From Moorena sp. SIOASIH (GTDB lineage: Bacteria; Cyanobacteriota; Cyanobacteriia; Cyanobacteriales; Coleofasciculaceae): 64,000 bases of DNA. The stretch is from contig NZ_JAAHIH010000013.1 in the NCBI RefSeq assembly GCF_010671925.1, positions 1-64,000 on the forward strand, written 5' to 3'. The position numbers were made by a program, and so were the translations under genes. The first letter of the stretch is position 1; each line of letters opens with the position of its first letter. Positions 17,160-25,408 of the stretch are shown piece after piece. Below the pieces are notes generated by a model. The model was not told the origin of the DNA. It saw only the letters and a program-made list of their open reading frames with translations, and made no database searches.

Positions 17160-18422
17160 TAGTCTTGATGTCAGATTAGGGTAGAATCAAAGAGATTACT
17201 ATACCATTGGCTAACTAACTGATAAATCTAACATTTCATAGTAAAACTGGGTAGCAGCAATCCCCCCCCGCGTCTAATCACCGAGGAGTGTCAATTCCGA
17301 TTCTCTATCTTTGTTAATCTATCTCTGGTAATATGTAAACAATAATACCGATTGGTCTGGTCAAAGGGAAAAAGCTGGTCTGATGTTAGTTCATGCCAGT
17401 AATAACCCTATAGCCAGTGCTGGTTAAAATCTAGTCATGGGTATAACGCCCTAATGTCATCATCATCTTGTCAAGCATTAACTAGCGCCAGACTTTGGAA
17501 GTGGTCTTCTAGATTGATGCAAACGGGCTACCGTTTTGTGGCAGTATCTAGAAACCAGATTTGGAGTAGCTAAAGCCAGCTCCAAACTCTAGAACGGCAA
17601 GGTAAAACAGGTGTAATTCCACTTTTAAAACTTACCTTTAAAGTATTTATTCTCCAAAACCAAAAAAGATCAGGAGAATGTTAGCCATGGGTCGCCATGC
17701 CTAGGGTTAACTATTGAAAACAGTTAATGGGTGCAGCGTAGGTTTTCCCTATGATATAGCTTACCATGGGTGAAAGCAACCCCGCTTTACTCCCACTCCA
17801 CCTACTTTAAAATTAGTGTCTATTGGCGATAGCTGAGTTCGTTCCAGTAGCGTGCGCCTATGCGCAATCTAACCAACTATCCGACCATTGAGGAGTCTAA
17901 AGTCAGGATATTCGAGTCAGACTAATTGATTGTCAAGGAATTTTTACCTTGAAATCCTCGAAAGAATCTAATAATCGTTCTGTATAGTCCCACTAACATA
18001 GCTGAATTATTATGATGAAAACTCAATTCTATATCCTGTCTCATTCTCATAGGCGAGTAAATTGATTAGAACGAACTGAGGTATACTAGTCTATAACGGC
18101 TATATCCACCTTGGCATTTTTTCACCCACTCCAAAAAAAGTGGCTATAACAAGGTAAGCTATCAGCTATCAGCGTGTCGCGTATCAGCTATTAGCGTGTA
18201 GCGTATCAGCCAAAAGGCCTGTAGCAACGCTACCGGAACAGTTTATGCCCATAGCGCACTCTACACCGAACAGCTTTTGAATAAAATACGCTGACGGCTG
18301 ATGAATAAAATACGCTGACGGCATTAGGCTGAATGCTTACATAAAAAGTTGGAAGAGTAGTAGGGAATTGAGGTGGCTAGTCAAAAATTTTATTCAGTTA
18401 TTAAAAGGAGAATCTGTGCTCT
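17160..18422. other. 1.26-kb region without protein genes; structured segments
   Basis: No open frame of note. It holds a relic of an IS605-type right end (about 17262-17295, ending GAGGAGTGTCAA) and a run of hairpins between about 17505 and 17830. TATCAGC/GCTGATA heptamer-like repeats lie at about 18160-18215. The sequence upstream of DUF502 carries AAGGAG at 18405-18410. Confidence 0.6.
17505..17600. ncRNA. Candidate structured RNA segment
   Basis: A nested hairpin has outer arms TTCTAGAT (17507-17514) and ATCTAGAA (17546-17553) and inner arms AAACGG (17521-17526) and CCGTTT (17531-17536), closing on GCTA. Directly after it, TTTGGAG (17560-17566) pairs with CTCCAAA (17580-17586). Unlike most intergenic DNA here, it is not a tandem repeat. 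I cannot match it to a named RNA family, and either strand could be transcribed. Confidence 0.3.
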
Positions 18423-19151
18423 GTGTTCGAGGGCTTGAAGCAGGATCTAAAAAATGACCTAATTGCGGGGATTCTAGTGGTAATTCCCCTGGCTACCACA
18501 ATCTGGCTGACGATTACAATCGCCAACTGGGTGATAAATTTTTTAACTAGAATTCCCAAACAAATTAACCCTTTTGATAATCTCCACCCCATCTTAGTAA
18601 ATTTGCTTAATTTAGCAGTGGGACTGACAGTACCACTACTATTTATTATGCTGATTGGCTTAATGGCACGCAACATTGTTGGACGGTGGTTGCTAGATTT
18701 GGGTGAGAAAATATTGCAGGCGATTCCCTTAGCTGGCTCAGTCTACAAAACCCTTAAACAGATTTTGGAAACCCTTTTACAGGATTCTAAAACTAAGTTT
18801 AGTCGGGTGATTTTGGTAGAGTATCCTCGCCAAGGAGTCTGGGCGATCGCTTTCGTCACAGGTGTTGTCAGTGCACAACTCCAATCCCACATGAATCGCC
18901 CGATGTTGAGCGTTTTCATACCTACTACTCCTAATCCCACCAGTGGCTGGTATGCTATGGTTCCTGAACAGGACGTCATTAATCTTTCGATGTCCATCGA
19001 AGATGCCTTTAAAGTATTGCTCTCAGGTGGAATTGTTAGCCCAGATAGCCCGGCAATCCCAATTAACCTACAGCAGCCTCCTGAAAAGCAACCATTGGAA
19101 GAACCATTGCCTGAGATGATACAGCAGGTTTTGCCAACAGAAGAAACCTAA
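18423..19151 (+). CDS. DUF502 family membrane protein
   Basis: This 242-aa protein has two membrane helices (about 13-42 and 58-88), followed by a conserved soluble region with PLAGSVYKTLKQ, FSRVILVEYPRQGVWAIAFV and FIPTTPNPTSGWYAMVP. These are hallmarks of the DUF502 family found in cyanobacteria and plants. Its biochemical role is unknown. The start is GTG 18423 with AAGGAG 12 nt upstream. The C-terminal 30 residues are proline- and glutamate-rich. nusB follows after 40 bp and ftsY after that, the usual cyanobacterial order. Confidence 0.88.
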   Translation: MFEGLKQDLKNDLIAGILVVIPLATTIWLTITIANWVINFLTRIPKQINPFDNLHPILVNLLNLAVGLTVPLLFIMLIGLMARNIVGRWLLDLGEKILQAIPLAGSVYKTLKQILETLLQDSKTKFSRVILVEYPRQGVWAIAFVTGVVSAQLQSHMNRPMLSVFIPTTPNPTSGWYAMVPEQDVINLSMSIEDAFKVLLSGGIVSPDSPAIPINLQQPPEKQPLEEPLPEMIQQVLPTEET

Positions 19152-19191
19152 TCTTTTTGGGTAAAAGGACAAAATTAGCTAAGGACAAAAA

Positions 19192-19821
19192 ATGCAACCT
19201 CGCAGAATTGCCCGTGAACTGGCTCTTTTGAGCATCTCTCAGATGCCCAACTCACCAGAGCGGTTGGATACACAACAACTGAATAATCTGGTGCTGGCGG
19301 CTATTCGTACCCTGACTGGAGAAATTCAAGAGGCTTTAGAAACGGCGGCGGCTGAATTGAAACGGGGTAGCGATCGCATTCTCGAAAGTGAAACTCGCGC
19401 TACTGATGTACGTAGTGCTAGAGCAATGGTAACGGATGCAATTGAGTTAACTGAGAAAGCGATCAATCACTTGGGAAGTGCGGTAGAGATTCCCGAAATT
19501 GTCCAGTTGTCTAATACGGCTGAAGTCCGTAGCTATACCCTAGAAATTCTCAAAGCTGTCAGTCGTAGACAGCTTGAGATTGATCAGATGTTGAACCAAG
19601 CCCTTAAAGATTGGCAACTGAAGCGCTTGCCCCGTATTGACCGGGATATTCTGCGGATGGCTGTGGCTGAAATTGCGTTTTTAGGTATCCCAGACCGAGT
19701 CGCAATTAATGAAGCAGTGGAACTGGCTAAACGCTACAGTGATGAAGAGGGACACCGTTTTATTAATGGTGTCTTGCGTCGTGCCAATGAGTTGATTAAA
19801 ACTCAAGCTCTACCACAATAG
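19192..19821 (+). CDS. nusB: Transcription antitermination protein NusB
   Basis: NusB binds boxA RNA with NusE (S10) and supports antitermination of rRNA operons. The 209-aa protein starts MQPRRIARELALLSISQM and ends with the conserved helical core (RIDRDILRMAVAEIAFLGIP, then AINEAVELAKRYSDEEGHRF). An insertion of about 60 residues in the first half, typical of cyanobacterial NusB, makes it longer than the E. coli protein. It is co-directional with DUF502 and ftsY. Confidence 0.94.
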   Translation: MQPRRIARELALLSISQMPNSPERLDTQQLNNLVLAAIRTLTGEIQEALETAAAELKRGSDRILESETRATDVRSARAMVTDAIELTEKAINHLGSAVEIPEIVQLSNTAEVRSYTLEILKAVSRRQLEIDQMLNQALKDWQLKRLPRIDRDILRMAVAEIAFLGIPDRVAINEAVELAKRYSDEEGHRFINGVLRRANELIKTQALPQ

Positions 19822-20152
19822 CGGAGGGAGTAGGGAGTAGGGAGTAGGGAGTAGGGAGTAGGGAGTAGGGAGTAGAGAGGGTAGTGGTAAAGATGTAGTG
19901 ATTTGGCTAGGGTCTGGTCAAGGTAACGGGAGCTAAAATCACTACTTGTGTAGCACTACCGTAGAGAGGAGGAGTATCGGGAATAGCCTAAAATTAGGCT
20001 AATAGGCAAGACTATATTAGAAAATTAATAATATTAACTCAAATATCGATAAAATTAAGACAAACGCTTGGGGATTAGCCTAGGGCTAAGCACTCAAATC
20101 CTAAATCTAATATTTATATATAGTTAATTGACGCCATAGTCAAGTAAGGGTA
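19822..20152. repeat. AGTAGGG heptamer array and ftsY upstream region
   Basis: Seven AGTAGGG heptamers lie at about 19827-19875. The remaining AT-rich 200 bp carry no gene and presumably the ftsY promoter; AAGGG precedes the ftsY ATG by a few bases. Confidence 0.7.
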
Positions 20153-22018
20153 ATGGTCTTTAATTGGTTCCACCGAAAGTCTGATGCTAGCGCAGGGTCT
20201 GCTGAGAAAAAGGACTCTGATACATCTCAAGTAGAATCGGAACAAAAGGCAACAGAGCAACAACCAATAGACCAAGCTGATTCTAAATCTGCCGAAGAGT
20301 CATCCTCAGGTGCTGCCGATGATTACCTGAGTTGGGCAAAAGCTGCCTACAAAAATATTCAGAAGCAACAAGATCAATCTCCAGAGGAAGACACTACTGA
20401 AAGTAAGCCAGTGGATGATACAACGGCTCAGCCAGCAGCAACGGCTACGGCGGAAAAACCTCAAGAATCACAAGAGACTGAATCTCCAGCGGCTGAAACA
20501 TCGGAAGGGTCTGAGGAAACTGACACGACAGTTGCGGCTGAGATAGGTCAGATAACTGTTGAAGCAGAATCACAAGCAGAATCACAAGCAGAATCTGAAT
20601 TAGAAGAGTCTACGGTTAGTGAAGCTTCGGTAGATACTGCTGAAACGGTGGAACCAGTAACCGAGCAATCCTCTGATCAGATAGTAGAGGAGGCAGTATC
20701 AACACCATCGGATTCAGTGGATTCAGTTAAGTCTAATCATGACTCATCTATAGGTATGACCTTGGTTGAGAATAAACCAATCCCTGAGTCAGATGCCTTG
20801 ACAAGTGATATAGCTCCATCAGCTGAGACAACAGAGGAAGAAACCCCTGCTTCTGGCCCCAGTTGGGCTCGTCGAGCAAGCACTAACCGACTAGCACGAC
20901 TGGAACGTCTTAAGGAAACAGCTATTGAAACCCCTGAACCGGAACCCGAAGTGGCAACTGTGATCGAGGATGAAGGGGAAGCAGAGATAGATCAAGATAT
21001 GCTGGGTCTGGCCTTTGATGATGGGTTCTTGTGGTCAGCAGAAGTGTTGGCATCTCAAGGAAGAAGTCCTGAGGATATCTCGATCGAGGAAATTAGCTGG
21101 CTCAAGCAACTGCGTCAGGGATTGGGCAAAACTCGTCGTGGCTTGATTAACCAAATAAAGGCGATTGTGGGTCAAGGCCCGTTGAATCAAGACGCGGTAA
21201 TGGAGATTGAGGCGCTGCTGTTACAAGCAGATGTAGGAGTTGAGGCGACTGACTATATTATTGATACTCTACAAGCTAAGTTGCGGGAGGAGTCTCTACC
21301 AGCAGAAAAAGCGATCGCATATCTCAAACAAATCATCAGAGATTTGCTAGAGCAACCTTACAGTAACAATTACAGCCGGATCTTTGCTCCAGAAAACGAT
21401 ACCTTGAATATCTGGCTGATGACTGGAGTCAATGGTGCTGGCAAAACTACTACTATTGGTAAACTCGCTAACTTAGGTCAGAAGTCAGGCTACCGTTGTT
21501 TAATTGCAGCAGCAGATACCTTTCGAGCTGCTGCAGTCGAACAAGTTAAGATTTGGGGAGAGCGCAGTGGTACTGAAGTAATTGCTAATCCTGGTAAGAA
21601 TACTGATCCAGCTGCTGTTGTGTTTGATGGCATTAGTGCTGCCCAATCTAGAAATACTGAATTACTGTTGGTGGATACAGCAGGACGATTACAAAATAAG
21701 AAAAATCTAATGGAGGAATTGGCGAAAATTCGGCGAATTGTCGCTAAAAAAGCCCCAGATGCCAAAGTTGAATCGTTGCTAGTGCTGGATGCTACTTTGG
21801 GTCAAAATGGTTTACGTCAAGCACAAGTCTTCTCAGAGGCAGCAAAACTGAGTGGAGTGGTATTGACAAAATTGGATGGAAGTGCTAAAGGTGGTGTCGC
21901 TTTAGCAGTAGTGCGGGAACTAGGCTTACCGATTCGGTTTATTGGTGCAGGAGAAGGGATTGAAGATTTGCGGCCTTTCTCTAGTTATGAGTTTGTGGAA
22001 GCTTTGCTGAGTGGCTAA
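20153..22018 (+). CDS. ftsY: Signal recognition particle receptor FtsY
   Basis: FtsY is a GTPase receptor that docks SRP-ribosome complexes at the membrane. The 621-aa protein has a long acidic, low-complexity N-terminal region (about 1-280, rich in E, S, T and A; includes a short ESQAESQAESE repeat). The NG domain follows: G1 GVNGAGKTTTIGKLA near 425, DTFRAAAVEQ, G3 DTAGRLQNKKNLMEEL and G4 TKLDGSAKGG. The C-terminal RPFSSYEFVEALL motif is conserved. The acidic region is longer than in many bacteria but common in cyanobacteria. Confidence 0.95.
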   Translation: MVFNWFHRKSDASAGSAEKKDSDTSQVESEQKATEQQPIDQADSKSAEESSSGAADDYLSWAKAAYKNIQKQQDQSPEEDTTESKPVDDTTAQPAATATAEKPQESQETESPAAETSEGSEETDTTVAAEIGQITVEAESQAESQAESELEESTVSEASVDTAETVEPVTEQSSDQIVEEAVSTPSDSVDSVKSNHDSSIGMTLVENKPIPESDALTSDIAPSAETTEEETPASGPSWARRASTNRLARLERLKETAIETPEPEPEVATVIEDEGEAEIDQDMLGLAFDDGFLWSAEVLASQGRSPEDISIEEISWLKQLRQGLGKTRRGLINQIKAIVGQGPLNQDAVMEIEALLLQADVGVEATDYIIDTLQAKLREESLPAEKAIAYLKQIIRDLLEQPYSNNYSRIFAPENDTLNIWLMTGVNGAGKTTTIGKLANLGQKSGYRCLIAAADTFRAAAVEQVKIWGERSGTEVIANPGKNTDPAAVVFDGISAAQSRNTELLLVDTAGRLQNKKNLMEELAKIRRIVAKKAPDAKVESLLVLDATLGQNGLRQAQVFSEAAKLSGVVLTKLDGSAKGGVALAVVRELGLPIRFIGAGEGIEDLRPFSSYEFVEALLSG

Positions 22019-22308
22019 GCTGGTTATGACAGCAAGGGAGTAGGGATTAGGGAGTAGGGAGTAGGGAGTAGGGAACAGGGAATAGGGAACAAAAATTATC
22101 ACCATTCCTACACTCCCTATAGTCATGCTCTGATCACTGATTATGGGATCAGAAAAATCTAATTGCTAAAAAACGCGATCGCTAAAGTCTCGATCATCTA
22201 AAAAACGCGATCGCTAAAGTTTCGCTCATCAATGATAAGGCAGCTTGTAGTTGATTCGATTTTAATGGAATTGGCGGTAGGCCAAGCTACGCCAAGGCAA
22301 ATTCCCCA

Positions 22309-22731
22309 TCACGCTGAAATCACTTCAAAATCAGAAATCGTCTCAATCCACACCCGTGCTCCACACTTGAGGGGATCATCTGGACGATACATCACCCGAC
22401 AGGGGCCATTGACCTCTACCGTATGACCATAAACGTTTTTAGAGCCTCGCTTGACGGTAATCACAGGATTACGCTCCCCGGTCTTGAGATTTTGGCGAAT
22501 GACTTTCTGATTAACGTGGATCACAGCCTTAGTGTACTCTGTACGCTTTGACCAGTTCCGTTTTGGTCCGCGAGTGCCAGGAGTGACCACCGGCATACCA
22601 TCAAACAACGGAATCACCCAAGTTCTACCCACCTTATAAGCGCCTTTAACTCTGCCTTTACCCAGAAGGTAACGGACGCGAGTGGCAGAAACACCCAGTA
22701 ATTCAGCGGCTTGTGCAGTGGAAATCATCAT
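22309..22731 (-). CDS. Small HTH protein with repeat array, copy 1
   Basis: This 140-aa protein has an N-terminal excisionase/MerR-type HTH (AQAAELLGVSATRVRYLLGK, residues 6-25, with a wing through VGRTWVIP). A basic linker (GTRGPKRNWSKRT) and a beta-rich C-terminal half ending FEVISA follow. It is 139/140 identical to the protein at 34602-35024 although the genes differ at about 16 nucleotides by eye. Upstream of its start (to the right) is an array of spaced ATTGC-n6-GCAAT repeats. It probably binds DNA; self-regulation through the array is inference. The DNA just downstream is also shared by the two copies. Confidence 0.8.
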   Translation of the reverse strand: MMISTAQAAELLGVSATRVRYLLGKGRVKGAYKVGRTWVIPLFDGMPVVTPGTRGPKRNWSKRTEYTKAVIHVNQKVIRQNLKTGERNPVITVKRGSKNVYGHTVEVNGPCRVMYRPDDPLKCGARVWIETISDFEVISA

Positions 22732-22802
22732 GGGTAAAAAACCATTGCTTTAACGATATTATTACTTTAACACACTTGTTTTGAAAAGGCAAGGGCATGG
22801 CA

Positions 22803-23176
22803 AAACAATTGCATTGTCGCAATTTAAAGGAAAAATGGGAGTAGTGGGTGTAGTAAGTTAAAAATAATAAAAGGGTGGTTAAAAACTATTGCATTGTCAC
22901 AATTTCTAATTCGGTGGGATGTATGGAGTTTATAGGGTAAATAATATTAATACTATAAAAAGGGGGTAAAAACTATTGCAGCGATGCAGCGCGGTCTTGG
23001 GGAGGCAGCAAGGTCTTGGGGGTCTCCCCCATGAGCGACTGCCGTGGTTTCCCCCATGAGCGACTGCATCAAGACATTGTCGCAATTTCTGATCTGGTGG
23101 GATATATAGAGTTTATAGGTTTTGTGGGATTTTTAAGTTAAGAGGGTTATCAAAAACTATTGCATTGTCGAAATAC
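22803..23176. repeat. Array of four spaced palindromic repeats, copy 1
   Basis: Four copies of a 24-bp motif (AAAACTATTGCATTGTCGCA plus ATTT) begin near 22803, 22881, 22967 and 23152. Each contains the dyad ATTGC-n6-GCAAT or a close variant. Intervals are about 78-90 bp once the REP insertion in the third copy is discounted. Spacers are G/T-rich and different from each other. The array lies just upstream of the HTH gene. Confidence 0.75.
22981..23076. repeat. REP-like hairpin element inserted in an array repeat
   Basis: This 96-bp copy splits the third array repeat exactly between ATTGCA and TTGTCGCAATTT. It runs from GCGATGCAGCGCGGTCTTGG to GACTGCATCAAGACA. The clean junctions define the element ends and show that it can move or be copied as a unit. 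Confidence 0.75.
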
Positions 23177-24098
23177 TAACTCTTGCCTGTTCCCTGTTGG
23201 CTTTCTTATGGAAAAGCGATTGACCTATGGTCAATCGCTTGTCTTATTCTCCCTTACGGCGGTTTGCATAACTATCAGGTACACAGGATTGTTTTCCCTC
23301 TTGCCTCTTGCCTCTTGCCTCTTGCCTCTTGCCTCTTGCCTCTTGCCTTCCCCTCCTGGGAGGGGTTAGGGGTGGGTTCCTCTTGCCTCTTGCCTCTTCA
23401 CTGCTCCCTGCTCCCTGCTCCCTGCTCCCTAAAAACCCAGGACTTTGTACCTAACCGAATAGAAAACCGCTTTATGCACACTTTTGTTTTTTTGTCAATT
23501 CATAAGTCTTAAAATTTATCGATTGTTTCAGGGAAATTAGGGTTTTCAAATGAGATGTAAACATAGGATTGCTCTAACCGGAAACAAGAAACAGCTAAAA
23601 GAGAAGATTAGGAAAGGGCTCCAGGATTTTTGATGTGATCAGAAATCAGCCTTAGTGTTCATGACCTATTTGGAAAGGGGTTATTTTCTCTGATGAAAGA
23701 ATAAAATATTAGTTAGATTAAAATTGTCTCTATCTGGTTCCTCTTGTTCAGGATTGTGGTATACTATTATCAAATAAACTATGCTCAAAGTACATAATCC
23801 TAAAAATATAGCTAGTTGTTATGGCTTGGCTAGACAAGTTGTTGTTACCTCAATTACAACCCTGATAGCTGATCATACTAGATAGTAATATAATACTAAT
23901 TTTTATAATTTATAAGTCTGGGCAAATTACGGATTTAATTGAAAAGGCGGGTTGTCAACTTCTCTAACTTCCCTCTTATCCATCGAAGCTGTAGATGCAG
24001 CTTGCCAGTAACTTAATCAATAATTGTGTGATTGTGGCTCGTGCTATACGTCCCTGCCATGTGTAGTAACTTTGTCAATCTAAACAGAGCTGAAGTCA

Positions 24099-25031
24099 AT
24101 GACCGATAAAAACATTCCGCTACCCAATCCCCAAGAAGCTGAGACTTTATTGGCTGACCTGTTTGAGCAAGTAAACAAATGGGAAAGTCCCCTGCATGAA
24201 AGTACAAAGCTTGGTATAGGTGCAACCGCTGTTAAAAGCTTGCTGGAAAGTAGAGTTAGCTTTGGCAATCCTAGGGATAAGTTGATCTTACTTACGGAAG
24301 AGCTATTTGAAGAAACTGAAGAGGGATTGACCAATATTTATCGACAGCAAATGCGTGATGCATTTGATTTTTATTACATGACTGTTACTGTCGATTTGCG
24401 TCCTAAACCAGGGGTTAGATTTTGGCGATTGTGCTGTGAGCTTGACTTCAGTCCCAAAGGAGAAAAAGAGCCCATCGTTCAGTCTATTTTCCCCAAAAGC
24501 CAATGGCGACCTGTGATGAACTTCGGGGTGGGCATGAATTTAGCTATCAATAGCAATCTTGATTGGAGTATCGGGATTGATAGCACTGAACTAGCCGAAC
24601 TTACCACTCTTCCTGGGGAGCTCAAAGCTAATGTAGCAAAGAAGAACGAACTCAAAGCATTCATTGTCATTCCTGAGTATGCTTACGAAGCTGGTCACTT
24701 TGAAATGATTTCCCAAGGTGAAGGTAACTCAAGGTGTTACTGGCGCATTGAAGAGCCGGAGATCCAAAAAATACCGACAGTCCAATTTGCTATTGTTTTT
24801 AAAGTGCCCAAGGAAATAAAGTCTATTAATTTGCGCGGTATGGTTTGGGTTGAGCCGGATATGAACTGGTTAACTGCTGATATCCGTGATGTTTTCAGTG
24901 ATCTGGCAGATAGATTAAAAACCTTAATACGAAATAAGAATCAGGCCGCGATTAAATTCAGTCGTAGTGATGTCAAGGAATGGATATTGAACCTGCCGAA
25001 AGCTAATCTTACACAGGATTTAGCGACTTAA
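24099..25031 (+). CDS. Hypothetical protein next to CHAT-caspase gene
   Basis: This 310-aa soluble protein is not recognised. It has an acidic helical N-terminal 90 residues and a beta-rich middle (PKPGVRFWRLCCELDF, SIFPKSQWRPVMNFGVGMNL). A second beta-rich segment (VQFAIVFKVPKEIKSINLRG) and a helical C-terminus follow. No signal peptide, membrane helix or enzyme motif is visible. It is on the same strand as the CHAT-caspase gene 377 bp downstream, though a heptamer-rich spacer separates them. A role as partner or substrate of the protease is only a guess from position. Confidence 0.6.
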   Translation: MTDKNIPLPNPQEAETLLADLFEQVNKWESPLHESTKLGIGATAVKSLLESRVSFGNPRDKLILLTEELFEETEEGLTNIYRQQMRDAFDFYYMTVTVDLRPKPGVRFWRLCCELDFSPKGEKEPIVQSIFPKSQWRPVMNFGVGMNLAINSNLDWSIGIDSTELAELTTLPGELKANVAKKNELKAFIVIPEYAYEAGHFEMISQGEGNSRCYWRIEEPEIQKIPTVQFAIVFKVPKEIKSINLRGMVWVEPDMNWLTADIRDVFSDLADRLKTLIRNKNQAAIKFSRSDVKEWILNLPKANLTQDLAT

Positions 25032-25408
25032 ATCGGGTGCATCTTTTGGTTATAAATCTATGGTAAGCATTCAGCTATCAGCGGTCAGTTATCAGCTATC
25101 AGTTATCAGTTATCAGTGGTCAGCGATCAGCGGTCAGCGGTCAGCGATCAGTTATCAGGGATCAGTTATTAGCGGTTAGCTGATTTTATTCAAAAGCTGA
25201 ATGCTGATAATAGGCTTTTTCCCAGACTTTCAATTCTCTAACATCTCTAACTATTAAATTATCCCAAATCAGGTTTATTTTAAGCTGACCGCCTACTGAC
25301 AACTGACTGTTGACCACTGACCACTGACCACTGACCACTGACCACTGACCACTGACCACTGACCGCTGAATGCTTACCAATTAATCAGCTTTATCTGATC
25401 AGACAGCT
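25032..25408. repeat. Complementary heptamer arrays TCAGTTA/TCAGCGG and ACTGACC
   Basis: Heptamers of the TCAGTTA/TCAGCGG type (about 25073-25185) are followed 100 bp later by ACTGACC heptamers (about 25290-25370). The two arrays are close to reverse complements (GGTCAGT versus ACTGACC) and could form a long stem in RNA. AAGCATTCAGC near 25065 and its complement GCTGAATGCTTACC near 25365 bound the unit. Confidence 0.7.

Larger units (their letters stand above)
22732..24098. other. Repeat array and dispersed elements; no gene
   Basis: From left to right it contains the spaced repeat array (22803-23176) with an inserted REP hairpin (22981-23076). Next is an AGGTACA-type dispersed element carrying TTGCCTC and TGCTCCC heptamers (about 23275-23465). 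About 600 bp of AT-rich DNA without a recognisable gene follow, up to 24098. Open frames at 23160-23512 are heptamer artefacts. Confidence 0.7.

Noticed and set aside
17160..18422. Searched for tRNA, tmRNA, RNase P RNA, SRP RNA or a cobalamin riboswitch
   Set aside because: None of the diagnostic motifs (T-loop GGTTCGAATC, GGAAGGAAGCAG-type SRP loop, and so on) was seen by eye.
22803..23176. Spaced repeat array considered as CRISPR
   Set aside because: The repeats are degenerate and the intervals are irregular and long (76-119 bp). Spacers are low-complexity G/T-rich, and no cas gene is nearby.
23160..23512. Two overlapping open frames
   Set aside because: They encode repeated LASCLLP from TTGCCTC heptamers.
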